A model generated the notes under the pieces. That model saw only the letters and a list, made by a program, of their open reading frames with translations. It was not told where the DNA came from and made no database searches. A DNA stretch of 64,000 bases from Mesorhizobium sp. WSM4313 (GTDB taxonomy: Bacteria > Pseudomonadota > Alphaproteobacteria > Rhizobiales > Rhizobiaceae), in NCBI RefSeq assembly GCF_002294725.1, contig NZ_NSFT01000001.1:434001-498000 (forward strand), written 5' to 3'. Positions 17,500 through 26,157 of this stretch are shown here, one piece after another (within the stretch, counting starts at the first letter, position 1; each line of letters starts with the position of its first letter). The translations under genes were made by a program, and so were the position numbers.

Positions 17500-18099
17500 T
17501 CAAGATCCTGCCTGGTCTTCCCTGGCGCGTTCGCGCTTCGCGAAGTGATGGCCTACCAACCAGGCGACCACGGCGATAACGATGCCGACGCCGAGGGCGA
17601 CGAGCAGGCGCTGATGGCGAGCAAACGCCTGGCCCACGATTTCCTCCGCGCCCAGGCCGAAGACATAGCCGATGCCACTGAACAGGGCCGACCAGACCGC
17701 GGACGAGATGGCATTCAGGATGACGAAACGCGGCATGGACACGGTCGACAGGCCGGCGGCGACGCCGCCGACCAGGCGCATGCCGTAGATATAGCGGTTG
17801 GTCAGCACGAAAATGTTGGGATGGGTGTTGAGCAGGCGATAGGCTCGGCTGAAGCCCGGACGCCTGCGCAACAGTCTCACATAGCGATGTTCGGCGAAGC
17901 TGCGCCCCAGGGTGAAGAAGAACGTGTCGCCGGCGAAGGCGCCGAGGAAGGCGGCAAAGAAAGTTTGCCAGAGCACGAAAACATGCTGATGAGCGAAGAA
18001 GCCGCCCAGGATCGCCGCGCTTTCGCCTTCAGCCACGCAACCCAGGAAGACCGCGATCAGCCCGTATTGCTCGATGAGGCGGTGGATGGTCTCGCTCAT
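17500..18099 (-). CDS. DedA family membrane protein
   Basis: A 199-aa member of the DedA/SNARE-associated superfamily, implicated in lipid-carrier or phospholipid flipping. It has a re-entrant N-terminal region (GCVAEGESAAILGGFFAHQ), the conserved NRYIYGMRLVGG motif (a variant of the family's F-x-R-x-x-x-G-x-R pattern) and two C-terminal helices. It overlaps the upstream DUF1003 gene by four bases (ATGA), so the two form an operon with translational coupling. Confidence 0.9.
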   Translation of the reverse strand: MSETIHRLIEQYGLIAVFLGCVAEGESAAILGGFFAHQHVFVLWQTFFAAFLGAFAGDTFFFTLGRSFAEHRYVRLLRRRPGFSRAYRLLNTHPNIFVLTNRYIYGMRLVGGVAAGLSTVSMPRFVILNAISSAVWSALFSGIGYVFGLGAEEIVGQAFARHQRLLVALGVGIVIAVVAWLVGHHFAKRERAREDQAGS

Positions 18100-18653
18100 T
18101 CCGTTGCGGGCCGCGCGGACAGTTTTTCGTCAATGCGCCTGATCTGCTCGGCCATGCGCAGGATTTCGTCACGCATGCCGATGATCTCGCTATGGCGAAG
18201 CTCGTCGAGTTTTTCATGCAGGGCCATGATCTCGATCTCGGCCTTCAGATTGACCTCGTAGTCATGGGCGGCGTCGATGCGGTCGCGCTCGGTCTGGCGG
18301 TTCTGCGACATCATGATCACCGGCGCCTGGATCGCCGCCAGCATCGACAGAACAAGGTTGAGGAAGATGAAAGGGTAGGGGTCGAAGGCGTCGCGGGTGA
18401 GCAGCCAGGCGTTGCCGGCAGTCCAGACAACAAGAAAGGCCAGGAAGCTCAGGATGAAGGACCAGGAGCCGCCGATCCTGGCGATGGTGTCGGCAATACG
18501 GTCGCCATAGGTCTCGTGGAAGGCCACGGCCTTGTTGGTGTCGCGGGTGATGGTGGTGCGCTCGAGCGTCGACTGGAGCACCCGGCTCTCGAGCGGACCG
18601 AAACCGTCTCGCTTGAGCAGACGGTTCGCCATGTCTTCGACGATCTTGTTCAT
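18096..18653 (-). CDS. DUF1003 family membrane protein
   Basis: 185 aa. DUF1003 covers most of the chain: GSWSFILSFLAFLVVWTAGN (helix 1), FDPYPFIFLNLVLSMLAAIQAPVIMMSQNR (helix 2), then RDRIDAAHDYEVNLKAE and a coiled-coil C-terminus (about residues 130-180). Function unknown. ATG 18653 is chosen, preceded by GGAGAGGA. It is the first gene of a two-gene operon with dedA. Confidence 0.92.
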   Translation of the reverse strand: MNKIVEDMANRLLKRDGFGPLESRVLQSTLERTTITRDTNKAVAFHETYGDRIADTIARIGGSWSFILSFLAFLVVWTAGNAWLLTRDAFDPYPFIFLNLVLSMLAAIQAPVIMMSQNRQTERDRIDAAHDYEVNLKAEIEIMALHEKLDELRHSEIIGMRDEILRMAEQIRRIDEKLSARPATE

Positions 18654-18741
18654 TTGTCCTCTCCTTCGGCCGGGCGTCGATAGAGGTAGAGGCTGCCGGG
18701 CCGGACGTGAAGTGATAGATTGCGGCGAACAAGCGGGGACA

Positions 18742-19458
18742 ATGATGCTCGATTTCCAGAAAATCCATTCACGGGCGGCAAAGCGCAAGGGCGGAGAGGC
18801 CGTGCTGGCGCAGTTGCTTGGCCCCGCGCCCGATAATATGGCGGTTGCAAAGATCCCCGACGACCGCATCCTCTCCACCATGGCCGAGCGCATTTTCGCC
18901 GCCGGCTTCGTGTGGCGGGTCATCGAGCAGAAATGGCCAGGTTTCGAGGAAGCGTTTCTCGGCTTCGAGCCGAAGCGGCTTCTGTTCCAGCCGGACGACT
19001 TCTGGCACGAGCTTGCATCCGACAGCCGCATCGTGCGCAATCCGCAGAAGATCAAGTCGGTGCGCGACAATGCCGCCTTCGTCGATCGCGTCTCGAAGGA
19101 GAATGGCAGCTTCGGCAAATTCATCGCCTCCTGGCCCGCGGACGACCAGGTCGGCCTGACCGCGTATCTCGCCAAGCATGGCAGCCGGCTCGGCGGCAAC
19201 ACCGGCCAGTATTTCCTGCGCTGGCTCGAATGGGACACGTTTGTCGTCTCTACCGACATGGCGGCGGCATTGCGCGATGCCGGCCTCGACATCGCCGAAA
19301 ACCCGACCTCGAAGCGGGACCTCGACAAGATCCAGGCGCAGATCAACCAATGGTCGGCCGAGATCGGCCTGCCGCGCCGCCACATCTCGCGCATCCTAGC
19401 GATGTCGATCGGCGAGAACCGCTCGGCAGAGGCGCTGCGCGAATATATGGGCGACTAG
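18742..19458 (+). CDS. DNA-3-methyladenine glycosylase I-like protein
   Basis: A 238-aa protein of the Tag-related adenine glycosylase family, which removes alkylated bases. The helical core has ILSTMAERIFAAGFVWRVIEQKW, GFEPKRLLFQ and the GLTAYLAKHGSRLGG segment. It is longer than E. coli Tag, and the zinc-binding Cys/His residues of that enzyme are not evident, so activity could differ. Start ATG 18742 follows GGGGAC. It is divergent from DUF1003 (88 bp gap), and a tandem repeat lies just after it. Confidence 0.82.
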   Translation: MMLDFQKIHSRAAKRKGGEAVLAQLLGPAPDNMAVAKIPDDRILSTMAERIFAAGFVWRVIEQKWPGFEEAFLGFEPKRLLFQPDDFWHELASDSRIVRNPQKIKSVRDNAAFVDRVSKENGSFGKFIASWPADDQVGLTAYLAKHGSRLGGNTGQYFLRWLEWDTFVVSTDMAAALRDAGLDIAENPTSKRDLDKIQAQINQWSAEIGLPRRHISRILAMSIGENRSAEALREYMGD

Positions 19459-19481
19459 GTGGTTGGGATCGATCGACGTCC

Positions 19482-19643
19482 GTCGATCAGGGAGATAGTC
19501 GGCTCTGCCGGCGCCGCCGATCAGTCAGGATACGATCCTCAATCGATCAAGGACATAATCGGCTCCGCCGATTAGTCAGGATACGGTCCTCAATCGATCA
19601 GGGACATAATCGGCTCCGCCGATTAGTCAGGATACGATCTTCG
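19482..19643 (+). repeat. Tandem 51-bp hairpin-bearing repeat before nadE
   Basis: Three consecutive units: 19482-19541 (60 bp, carrying about 9 extra bases), 19542-19592 and 19593-19643 (51 bp each, differing at only four or so positions). A partial fourth starts at 19644. Each unit starts ATCGATCAGGGACATA and contains the self-complementary AATCGGC-TCC-GCCGATT, then AGTCAGGATACG. The array fills most of the 250-bp gap between the glycosylase-like gene and nadE. It has no spacers, so it is not CRISPR. Confidence 0.9.
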
Positions 19644-19708
19644 ATCGATCCCAAGTGGCACAACCAAACGCCATTGCGGGGCGATTTCAGCCACGCTAAA
19701 TCCGTACC

Positions 19709-21388
19709 ATGACCAAGACCGCTCCCGATATCCTGCGCATTGCCGTCGCCCAGCTTAACCCGACCGTCGGCGACGTCGCCGGCAATCTGGCAAAAGCGCG
19801 CGAGGCGAGGGCGGACGCGGCGCGCCAGGGCGCCGATTTGGTGCTCTACACCGAGCTCTTCCTCGCCGGCTATCCGCCGGAAGATTTGGTGCTGAAGCCT
19901 TCCTTCCTGAAGGCTTGCGAGAAGGCGGCGCAGGACCTCGCCGAGGACACGGCCGATGGCGGGCCGGGCGTCATCGTCGGCACGCCGCTGAAGCGCCGGA
20001 CCGGCACGCATAACTCGATCGTCTTCGCCGACGGCGGCAAGATCATCGCCGAGCGCTACAAGCTCGACCTGCCGAATTATGGCGAGTTCGACGAGAAGCG
20101 CGTCTTCCAGGCCGGGCCGGAACTGCAGGGTCCGGTCAACTTCCGCGGCGTGCGCATCGGCATTCCGATCTGCGAGGACATCTGGGGCGACATCGCCGTG
20201 TGCGAGACGCTTGCCGAAAGCGGCGCCGAGATCCTGCTGGTGCCGAACGGCTCCCCCTACTATCGCGCCAAGATCGACGTTCGCCACCAGGTCGTCATCC
20301 GCCAGGTCATCGAGACCGGCCTGCCGATGATCTATGCCAACCAGCTCGGCGGCCAGGACGAGCTGATCTTCGACGGCGCCTCGTTCGCCATCGGGGCCGA
20401 CAAGACGCTGGCCTTCCAGATGAGCCAGTTCGAGGAGGCGGTCGCCGTCACCACCTGGAAAAGAAAGGGAGACAGCTGGGTCTGCTCGGAAGGCCCGATG
20501 TCGAAGATCCCCGAGCGTGAAGAGGCCGACTACCGGGCCTGCATGCTGGGTCTGCGCGACTACGTCAACAAGAACGGCTTCAAGAACGTGGTGCTCGGCC
20601 TCTCCGGCGGCATCGACTCGGCGATCTGCGCCGCTTTGGCCGTCGATGCGCTGGGCGAAGAGCGGTTGCGCACCGTCATGATGCCCTATCGCTATACGTC
20701 GAAGGATTCGCTGAAGGACGCCGAGGACTGCGCTCGCGCGCTTGGCTGCCGCTATGATATCGTGCCGATCTCCGAGCCGGTCGAAGGCTTCAGGCACGCG
20801 CTGACCCAGCTCTTCGAGGGTACCCAGGAAGGTATCACCGAGGAGAACCTGCAGAGCCGCGCCCGCGGCACGATCCTGATGGCAATCTCCAACAAGTTCG
20901 GCTCGATGGTGGTCACCACGGGCAACAAGAGCGAGATGTCGGTCGGCTACGCCACGCTCTACGGCGACATGAATGGCGGCTTCAACCCGATCAAGGATCT
21001 CTACAAGATGCAGGTCTACGCGCTGTCGCGCTGGCGCAACAACCATGTGCCGCCAGGTGCGCTCGGACCGTCGGGCGAGGTAATCCCGAACAACATCATC
21101 GACAAGGCACCGTCGGCGGAGCTGCGCGAGAACCAGACCGACCAGGATTCGCTGCCGCCCTATCCGGTGCTGGACGACATCCTGGAATGCCTGGTGGAGA
21201 ACGAGATGAGCGTCGACGACATCGTCGCGCGTGGCCACGACCGGGCGACGGTGACGCGTGTCGAGCATCTGCTCTATATCGCCGAATACAAGCGCCGGCA
21301 GGCGGCGCCTGGCGTGAAGATTACCAAGAAGAATTTCGGCCGCGACCGCCGCTACCCGATCACCAACCGGTTCCGGGATCGCGGCTAG
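19709..21388 (+). CDS. nadE: Glutamine-dependent NAD+ synthetase
   Basis: Final step of NAD+ synthesis, amidating deamido-NAD with ammonia from glutamine. 559 aa in two domains. The N-terminal nitrilase-like glutaminase (about 1-260) has the Glu in YTELFLAGYP, the Lys in RYKLDLPNYGEF and the nucleophilic Cys in ICEDIWGD. The C-terminal synthetase (about 285-559) has P-loop LGLSGGIDSA and TTGNKSEMSVGY. The tandem hairpin array lies 66 bp upstream and could influence expression. Confidence 0.97.
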   Translation: MTKTAPDILRIAVAQLNPTVGDVAGNLAKAREARADAARQGADLVLYTELFLAGYPPEDLVLKPSFLKACEKAAQDLAEDTADGGPGVIVGTPLKRRTGTHNSIVFADGGKIIAERYKLDLPNYGEFDEKRVFQAGPELQGPVNFRGVRIGIPICEDIWGDIAVCETLAESGAEILLVPNGSPYYRAKIDVRHQVVIRQVIETGLPMIYANQLGGQDELIFDGASFAIGADKTLAFQMSQFEEAVAVTTWKRKGDSWVCSEGPMSKIPEREEADYRACMLGLRDYVNKNGFKNVVLGLSGGIDSAICAALAVDALGEERLRTVMMPYRYTSKDSLKDAEDCARALGCRYDIVPISEPVEGFRHALTQLFEGTQEGITEENLQSRARGTILMAISNKFGSMVVTTGNKSEMSVGYATLYGDMNGGFNPIKDLYKMQVYALSRWRNNHVPPGALGPSGEVIPNNIIDKAPSAELRENQTDQDSLPPYPVLDDILECLVENEMSVDDIVARGHDRATVTRVEHLLYIAEYKRRQAAPGVKITKKNFGRDRRYPITNRFRDRG

Positions 21389-21408
21389 TCCGCGAGATTG
21401 CGCCGCGC

Positions 21409-21816
21409 ATGCAGGATGTTGAAATCAGTTTCGACCTTTCGCGGATCGATTTCCGGGCGACCTCCGATCTGCTCATGCAAAGCTATTGGGGTGCGTCCAG
21501 AACCGACGAAGCCAACCGCCGCGCCTTCGACAACTCGCTCTGCGTCGGCGCCTATCTCGACGGCAGGCAGGTCGGATTCGCCCGCGCGATCACCGACTAC
21601 ACGGTCTTTGCCTATCTTGCCGACGTCATCGTCTGGCCGGAGCGTCGTGGGCATGGCATCGGCAAACGGCTTGTGCAGGCACTCCTCGATCATCCCGATA
21701 TGAAGACGGTTTCTCATTGGAGCCTCACGACCAGCGACGCTCACAGCCTCTACCAGAAGTTCGGGTTCCGGGCGGAAGGGCGCTACATGCGACTGGATCG
21801 CTCACCCGCTGCCTGA
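21409..21816 (+). CDS. GNAT family N-acetyltransferase
   Basis: A 135-aa acetyltransferase of unknown substrate. The acetyl-CoA-binding motif A reads VWPERRGHGIGKRLVQALL (about residues 76-94), followed by the SLYQKFGFRAEGRYMRL end typical of the fold. ATG 21409 gives the compact family length; the gene begins 20 bp after nadE and may be transcribed with it. Confidence 0.9.
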   Translation: MQDVEISFDLSRIDFRATSDLLMQSYWGASRTDEANRRAFDNSLCVGAYLDGRQVGFARAITDYTVFAYLADVIVWPERRGHGIGKRLVQALLDHPDMKTVSHWSLTTSDAHSLYQKFGFRAEGRYMRLDRSPAA

Positions 21817-22190
21817 GGCCTGGCCACAACCCGCCGTTGTTGCAAATTCGTCGCAGTGCTTGGACCAGATGTTGTTTTCGCGACGGGCCGACTTGGCGAT
21901 CGGCTGATGCCTGCCTATAACAACCTTTCCGCGATTCCCTTCCGGGAGGACCGTATGGCAGGATTTGACATCGTTATGCGAGGCCGCGAGGCCTAGGTCG
22001 GCGCCGGCGCCCCGAAGGTTTCTCGGAGAGCCAGACGGGGATCAGGCATTTGCCGCTGCCGGTCGCCGCCTCAGGGCAGGCGGCCTTACCATACTGAACC
22101 TCCCGCTTTCAGGGTCGCCGCAACGCGCGGACGCGGGTTTTCCAATTCGATTTTTACCGGGACCGGGCTCGTTTGCGCCCGTATGACATC
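21817..22190 (+). other. Intergenic region with a 13-codon leader-like ORF
   Basis: This 374-bp gap holds no recognisable gene. The only feature of note is ATG 21955 to TAG 21996 (MAGFDIVMRGREA), preceded by a strong GGGAGGA ribosome site. It could be a leader peptide or a relic gene start. The rest looks like ordinary GC-rich spacer before the ABC transporter. Confidence 0.4.
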
Positions 22191-23996
22191 ATGGCTCGTT
22201 TCAAGATCGACCTGCGCGCAAGCGCCTTTCGCAGCGTGCTTGGCTTTACGTTCAGCCACTGGCGCCGCCAGCCATGGCGGCTTTCGCTCATCATGGGCGC
22301 CTTCCTGCTCTCGACGCTCGCCGACGTGCTGACACCCTTCTATTCCGGCCGCCTGGTCGATGCCGTCGCCAGCGGCGCCGGAACTGACGCAGTCGCCTGG
22401 AATGCGGCGATGACGGCGTTCTCGACCTTGATCGCGCTGGCGCTGGCCGGTGTCGTGCTGCGCAATGTCGCGTTCCTCTGCATCGTCGAGTTGACGCTGA
22501 AGATGATGTCGGACATCGCGGCCGATGCCTTCCATCGGGTGCAGCGCTTCTCGACGGACTGGCACGCCAACAGCTTTGCCGGATCGACGGTGCGCAAAAT
22601 AACGCGCGGCATGTGGGCGCTGGACCTGCTCAACGACACGATACTGATCGCGCTGCTGCCGTCGGTCGTCATGCTCGTCGGCTCGACGCTGCTGCTCGGC
22701 TGGTTCTGGCCGTTGATGGGGGCCGTGGTGGCCGCCGGTTCGGTGCTGTTCATCGCCGTCACGGCTATGCTGTCGCTCGGCTATGTCGCGCCTGCCGCAC
22801 GGCTCGCCAACAGCTGGGACACGCGGCTGGGCGGTTCGCTGGCCGACGCGGTGAGCTGCAACGCCGTCGTCAAGGGCTTCGGCGCGGAGGCACGCGAGGA
22901 AGCGCGGCTGGCGCGCGTTGTCGCCAAATGGCGCCTGCGCACCGGCCGCACCTGGATGCGCGGCACTGCCAACGGCACCACACAAGGGGTGCTGCTGCTG
23001 CTGATGCGGGCGGCGGTGATCGGTCTTGCCCTGATGTTGTGGGCCTGGGGCCAGGCGAGCGCCGGCGACGTTGCTTTCGTGCTGACCTCGTTTTTCGTGC
23101 TGCAGGGATATCTGCGCGACATCGGCACGCATATCCGCAACCTGCAGCGCTCGATCAACGACATGGAGGAACTGGTCGACTTCCAGTCCGAGCCGCTCGG
23201 CATCGAGGACCGGCCCGGCGCTCGGCCGATCCGGATCAGCGACGGGCACATCGCCTTCGACAAGGTGACGTTCCACTACGGCACCCACCTTCTGCCGCTC
23301 TACCGCGATTTCTCGGTCGATATCGCGGCCGGCGAGCGCATCGGACTGGTCGGGCATTCGGGCTCGGGCAAGACGACCTTCGTCAAGCTGATCCAGCGGC
23401 TTTATGATGTGAGTGCCGGGCGGATACTGATCGACGGGCAGGACATCTCGCAGGTCGAGCAGGCTTCGTTGCGCAGCCAGATCGCCATCGTTCAGCAGGA
23501 GCCGATCCTGTTCCACCGGTCGCTCGCCGAAAACATCGCCTATGCCAGGCCCGGCGCAAGCCAGGCCGAGATCGAGCATGCGGCCAAACTCGCGAGCGCG
23601 CATGATTTCATCACCAGCCTGCCCAAGGGCTATGGAACCCTGGTCGGCGAGCGTGGCGTGAAGTTGTCGGGCGGCGAGCGTCAACGTGTGGCGATCGCCC
23701 GCGCCTTCCTGGCCGACGCGCGCATTCTGATCCTGGACGAGGCGACATCGAGCCTTGATTCGGAATCGGAAGTGCTGATTCAGAAGGCGATGGAGCGATT
23801 GATGGTCGGGCGCACGACCCTGGTGATCGCGCACCGGCTCTCGACGGTGCGCGCGCTCGACCGGCTGCTGGTCTTCGATCGCGGGCGTATTGCCGAGGAA
23901 GGTTCGCATGACGAGCTGATCCGGCTGAACGGCGGCATCTACCGGCGGCTGTTCGAGCGTCAGGCGCTCGAGCTGACCCAGGGCCTCGTCGCCTGA
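22191..23996 (+). CDS. ABC exporter, fused membrane and ATP-binding domains
   Basis: A 601-aa half-transporter of the MsbA/ATM1-like exporter class. Six membrane helices occupy about residues 25-330; the ATP-binding domain follows, with Walker A GHSGSGKTT, signature LSGGERQRVAIARAF, Walker B ILILDEATSSLD and H-loop IAHRLSTV. It should work as a homodimer exporting a lipid, peptide or drug; the substrate cannot be told. ATG 22191 is preferred over an in-frame TTG at 22173. A GC-rich hairpin follows directly. Confidence 0.9.
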   Translation: MARFKIDLRASAFRSVLGFTFSHWRRQPWRLSLIMGAFLLSTLADVLTPFYSGRLVDAVASGAGTDAVAWNAAMTAFSTLIALALAGVVLRNVAFLCIVELTLKMMSDIAADAFHRVQRFSTDWHANSFAGSTVRKITRGMWALDLLNDTILIALLPSVVMLVGSTLLLGWFWPLMGAVVAAGSVLFIAVTAMLSLGYVAPAARLANSWDTRLGGSLADAVSCNAVVKGFGAEAREEARLARVVAKWRLRTGRTWMRGTANGTTQGVLLLLMRAAVIGLALMLWAWGQASAGDVAFVLTSFFVLQGYLRDIGTHIRNLQRSINDMEELVDFQSEPLGIEDRPGARPIRISDGHIAFDKVTFHYGTHLLPLYRDFSVDIAAGERIGLVGHSGSGKTTFVKLIQRLYDVSAGRILIDGQDISQVEQASLRSQIAIVQQEPILFHRSLAENIAYARPGASQAEIEHAAKLASAHDFITSLPKGYGTLVGERGVKLSGGERQRVAIARAFLADARILILDEATSSLDSESEVLIQKAMERLMVGRTTLVIAHRLSTVRALDRLLVFDRGRIAEEGSHDELIRLNGGIYRRLFERQALELTQGLVA

Positions 23997-24005
23997 GGAA
24001 AGGAC

Positions 24006-24029
24006 GGCGCCCGGCCTCCGCCGGGCGCC
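24006..24029 (+). terminator. GC-rich hairpin after ABC exporter
   Basis: Perfect nine-base-pair stem GGCGCCCGG / CCGGGCGCC with a six-base loop, 9 bp after the stop codon. There is no T-run, so it may be a weak intrinsic terminator or an mRNA 3' end stabiliser. Confidence 0.45.
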
Positions 24030-24060
24030 ATCAGCCGCAACACGGTTGCAACCGCTCTCC

Positions 24061-24307
24061 CGTCATACGGTTAGAGGGGTTCAATATGTTTTTCAAATTA
24101 CTTTATATATATTGAAATTTTTAGGAAATTATATTTTAGATTTTAGCTATTCACGCACATTCAAACAATGATTTTAATGTATTTACAGAAAAGAAAATCA
24201 GATATGGCAGAAGAAGGCCTATAGGATTTTTTTGCAGGAAGCCGACCAGGCGGAGATTTCCTTTGAGAAGCACGACCGCCTTTAGCGCTTTCGTATAGGC
24301 AATCACG
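24061..24307. other. AT-rich intergenic island
   Basis: About 150-200 bp strikingly AT-rich for this genome (for example TTTATATATATTGAAA and ATTATATTTTAGATTTTAG). No coding sequence with family features is present. It lies directly before the GNAT-like gene at 24308 and probably contains its promoter. Such patches often mark horizontally acquired DNA or binding sites for nucleoid silencers; that is inference. Confidence 0.6.
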
Positions 24308-25465
24308 ATGAATCTTGTTTCCGCGAGTCCGGGACAGGTGGTTGCGCCACTGGAATCCCAGCATGGCTCGGTTCGGCCTTTAACCGCCGAGGATCTCGAG
24401 CAGGTCGCCGCGCTGTTCCTGATGAAGTTTCGCCATCGTCGCCGCCAGCGCGATCACGCGATCGCGCAGACGGCGGACTATATGAGGGGGCTTTACCTGG
24501 ACGGGGATGAGAGCAAGGCTCTTGTCCAGATCAACCCGCAGGGCCGCTTGGGTGGCTTCATGGGCGTTCTGAAAGCCCGCTATGAACTCAATGGAAGGGC
24601 ATTGAGCGCGGCCATCATCGGTCCCTTCATGACCGACTCCAGCATCGACCACGGTTGGGCCGGCCCGCAATTGCTGCGTGCCCTGCATCAGGGTGAATTC
24701 GACCTGTACCTGACCGATTCCGCCAACCGGACATCCTTGGCGTTCGCGCGTCCGATGAAGTATCAGCTGCTGCCGGTGCATTGCCTGGAGTGGACCTGTA
24801 TTTTCCGGCCGGGCGCCATGGCCGCCGCCGTGCTGCGCCGTAAATGGCCCGGGCTGCCTCGCCTGGCGCTCGATCCTTGCGCGAGAGCGTTCGATGCTCT
24901 TGCAAGAAGAAGGTTCGAGCCATCGGCCCAGCATTCGTCATCCCAACGGATCCACTGGGAGCCGATCGATGCGGCCCAATTTGCCGAGCGACTGTCTGCC
25001 CTCATGACCGATTACTCCCTTCGGCCGAGTTGGAGGGGCGAGGAGTTGCCGCGGCTGCTCGCGCGGGCGGCCGAGAAGCGGGCCGACGGGCCACTTCATT
25101 TCGGCGGGACTTACGACGAAACGGGCAGGATGCTGGGCTGCCACGCCTTCTACGGCCAGGCCGGCGGCATCGCGAACCTATTGCAAATCCAGGCATCCGG
25201 ATCCCATTGGGGAGCGACACTGGACGGCCTCATCGCGGCTGCGCGGGAGATGGGCTGCGTCGGCATCGCCGGGCAGACGCAGAACCGGTTCATGCCGCAA
25301 CTCTTCGGCCACAAGGACGTCTTCTTCCGCTATGCCGGGGGCACGATGGTCCGCTCGCGCATCGCCGAGGTCATCGAAGCGGTCCGCTCCGGCGACATTT
25401 TCATCGGCGGGTTGATGGGCGATCGTTGGACCCGGCTCAGTTCCGACGATTTTGGCCTTGCCTGA
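24308..25465 (+). CDS. GNAT-like acetyltransferase-fold protein, unknown role
   Basis: A 385-aa protein without close family I can name. The N-terminal half begins like a GNAT domain (SVRPLTAEDLEQVAALF), with a central strand GGFMGVLKARY and the late-motif pattern DSANRTSLAFARPMKYQLL. The C-terminal half (about 200-385) looks like a second, more degenerate acetyltransferase-like fold (GRMLGCHAFYGQAGG, GVAGQTQNRFMPQLF). Arg/His-rich MKFRHRRRQRDH lies near residue 40. It stands alone behind an AT-rich promoter region, which suggests lateral acquisition or special regulation. The two-domain reading is my inference. Confidence 0.65.
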   Translation: MNLVSASPGQVVAPLESQHGSVRPLTAEDLEQVAALFLMKFRHRRRQRDHAIAQTADYMRGLYLDGDESKALVQINPQGRLGGFMGVLKARYELNGRALSAAIIGPFMTDSSIDHGWAGPQLLRALHQGEFDLYLTDSANRTSLAFARPMKYQLLPVHCLEWTCIFRPGAMAAAVLRRKWPGLPRLALDPCARAFDALARRRFEPSAQHSSSQRIHWEPIDAAQFAERLSALMTDYSLRPSWRGEELPRLLARAAEKRADGPLHFGGTYDETGRMLGCHAFYGQAGGIANLLQIQASGSHWGATLDGLIAAAREMGCVGIAGQTQNRFMPQLFGHKDVFFRYAGGTMVRSRIAEVIEAVRSGDIFIGGLMGDRWTRLSSDDFGLA

Positions 25466-25470
25466 GCGGG

Positions 25471-25959
25471 TCAGGCGAACTTGCGCGGCGCGGCGCAGAA
25501 GCCGGCAATGATCTGGCAAAGGTCGGGTTCGTTGACCATCCGGATGGCTTCGTTCGGGCCAACCCATTTACGCGTTCGCGCGCGCTTCTCTTTCCAGCGG
25601 TCCGCGACGCGGTCGACATGCAGCGGAAAGACCAGTACCTCGCAAGGCACTTCCTCGCCGGAGGCGAGGACTTTGGCGTAGAAATAGCGGCCGGCTTCAA
25701 CATGCGATATGGAGCCGCGCAGTCCGGCTTCCTCGCCTGCTTCGCGAGCGGCGGCTTCGCAAAGCGGTTCCCTGGCTTCGGGCCAACCCTTGGGCAGCAC
25801 CCAGCGACCGGTGTCGCGGCTGGTGATCAGCATGATCTCGACGCCGTTCTCACTCTCGCGCCAAGGCAAGGCGGCAACCTGCAGGCGACAAGGCGCAACG
25901 CCGAAGAGCCGCCGGACTCTTTCGGCCATCTGGTTGTGCGTCCTCGGTCTCGTCAACAT
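25471..25959 (-). CDS. NUDIX hydrolase
   Basis: A 162-aa NUDIX pyrophosphohydrolase with a textbook box (GWPEAREPLCEAAAREAGEE, residues about 58-77, G-x5-E-x7-REUxEExGU). It resembles the diphosphoinositol/diadenosine polyphosphate-type NUDIX proteins of rhizobia, but the substrate is not determined. An alternative start at 25929 (MAERVRRLFG) would remove ten residues. It ends five bases from the convergent GNAT-like gene. The next gene upstream on the same strand is gpt, separated by a strong hairpin. Confidence 0.9.
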   Translation of the reverse strand: MLTRPRTHNQMAERVRRLFGVAPCRLQVAALPWRESENGVEIMLITSRDTGRWVLPKGWPEAREPLCEAAAREAGEEAGLRGSISHVEAGRYFYAKVLASGEEVPCEVLVFPLHVDRVADRWKEKRARTRKWVGPNEAIRMVNEPDLCQIIAGFCAAPRKFA

Positions 25960-26086
25960 GGTAAGAAGCTGCCCCAGCCTCCAGAATCGTTTGCCACCTT
26001 ACGAATCTTACGGCGAATTATGAGCTTTAAAAGTAAAAAACTTCACTCCGTCGGAAAATCTCACCAGAAAAAGTCAATCCTGCAAA

Positions 26087-26112
26087 GTAGTCGTGCTCCT
26101 TGGCACGACTAC
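26087..26112 (-). terminator. Perfect 10-bp inverted repeat between gpt and NUDIX gene
   Basis: GTAGTCGTGC-TCCTTG-GCACGACTAC, ten perfect pairs around a six-base loop, 46 bp after the gpt stop. On the minus strand it is followed by TTTG, a weak T-run, so it is most likely the gpt terminator; a protein-binding operator is possible. Confidence 0.5.
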
Positions 26113-26157
26113 ACGACCCAAGTTTAAGGCAGATTCTCTGGAAAATAAGATGGCCGT

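Noticed and set aside
18096..19394. 432-codon frame including DUF1003
   Set aside because: The N-terminal 247 residues are antisense to the 3-methyladenine glycosylase-like gene; DUF1003 begins at ATG 18653.
19482..19643. Possible CRISPR array
   Set aside because: Units are contiguous without unique spacers, and no cas genes are present.
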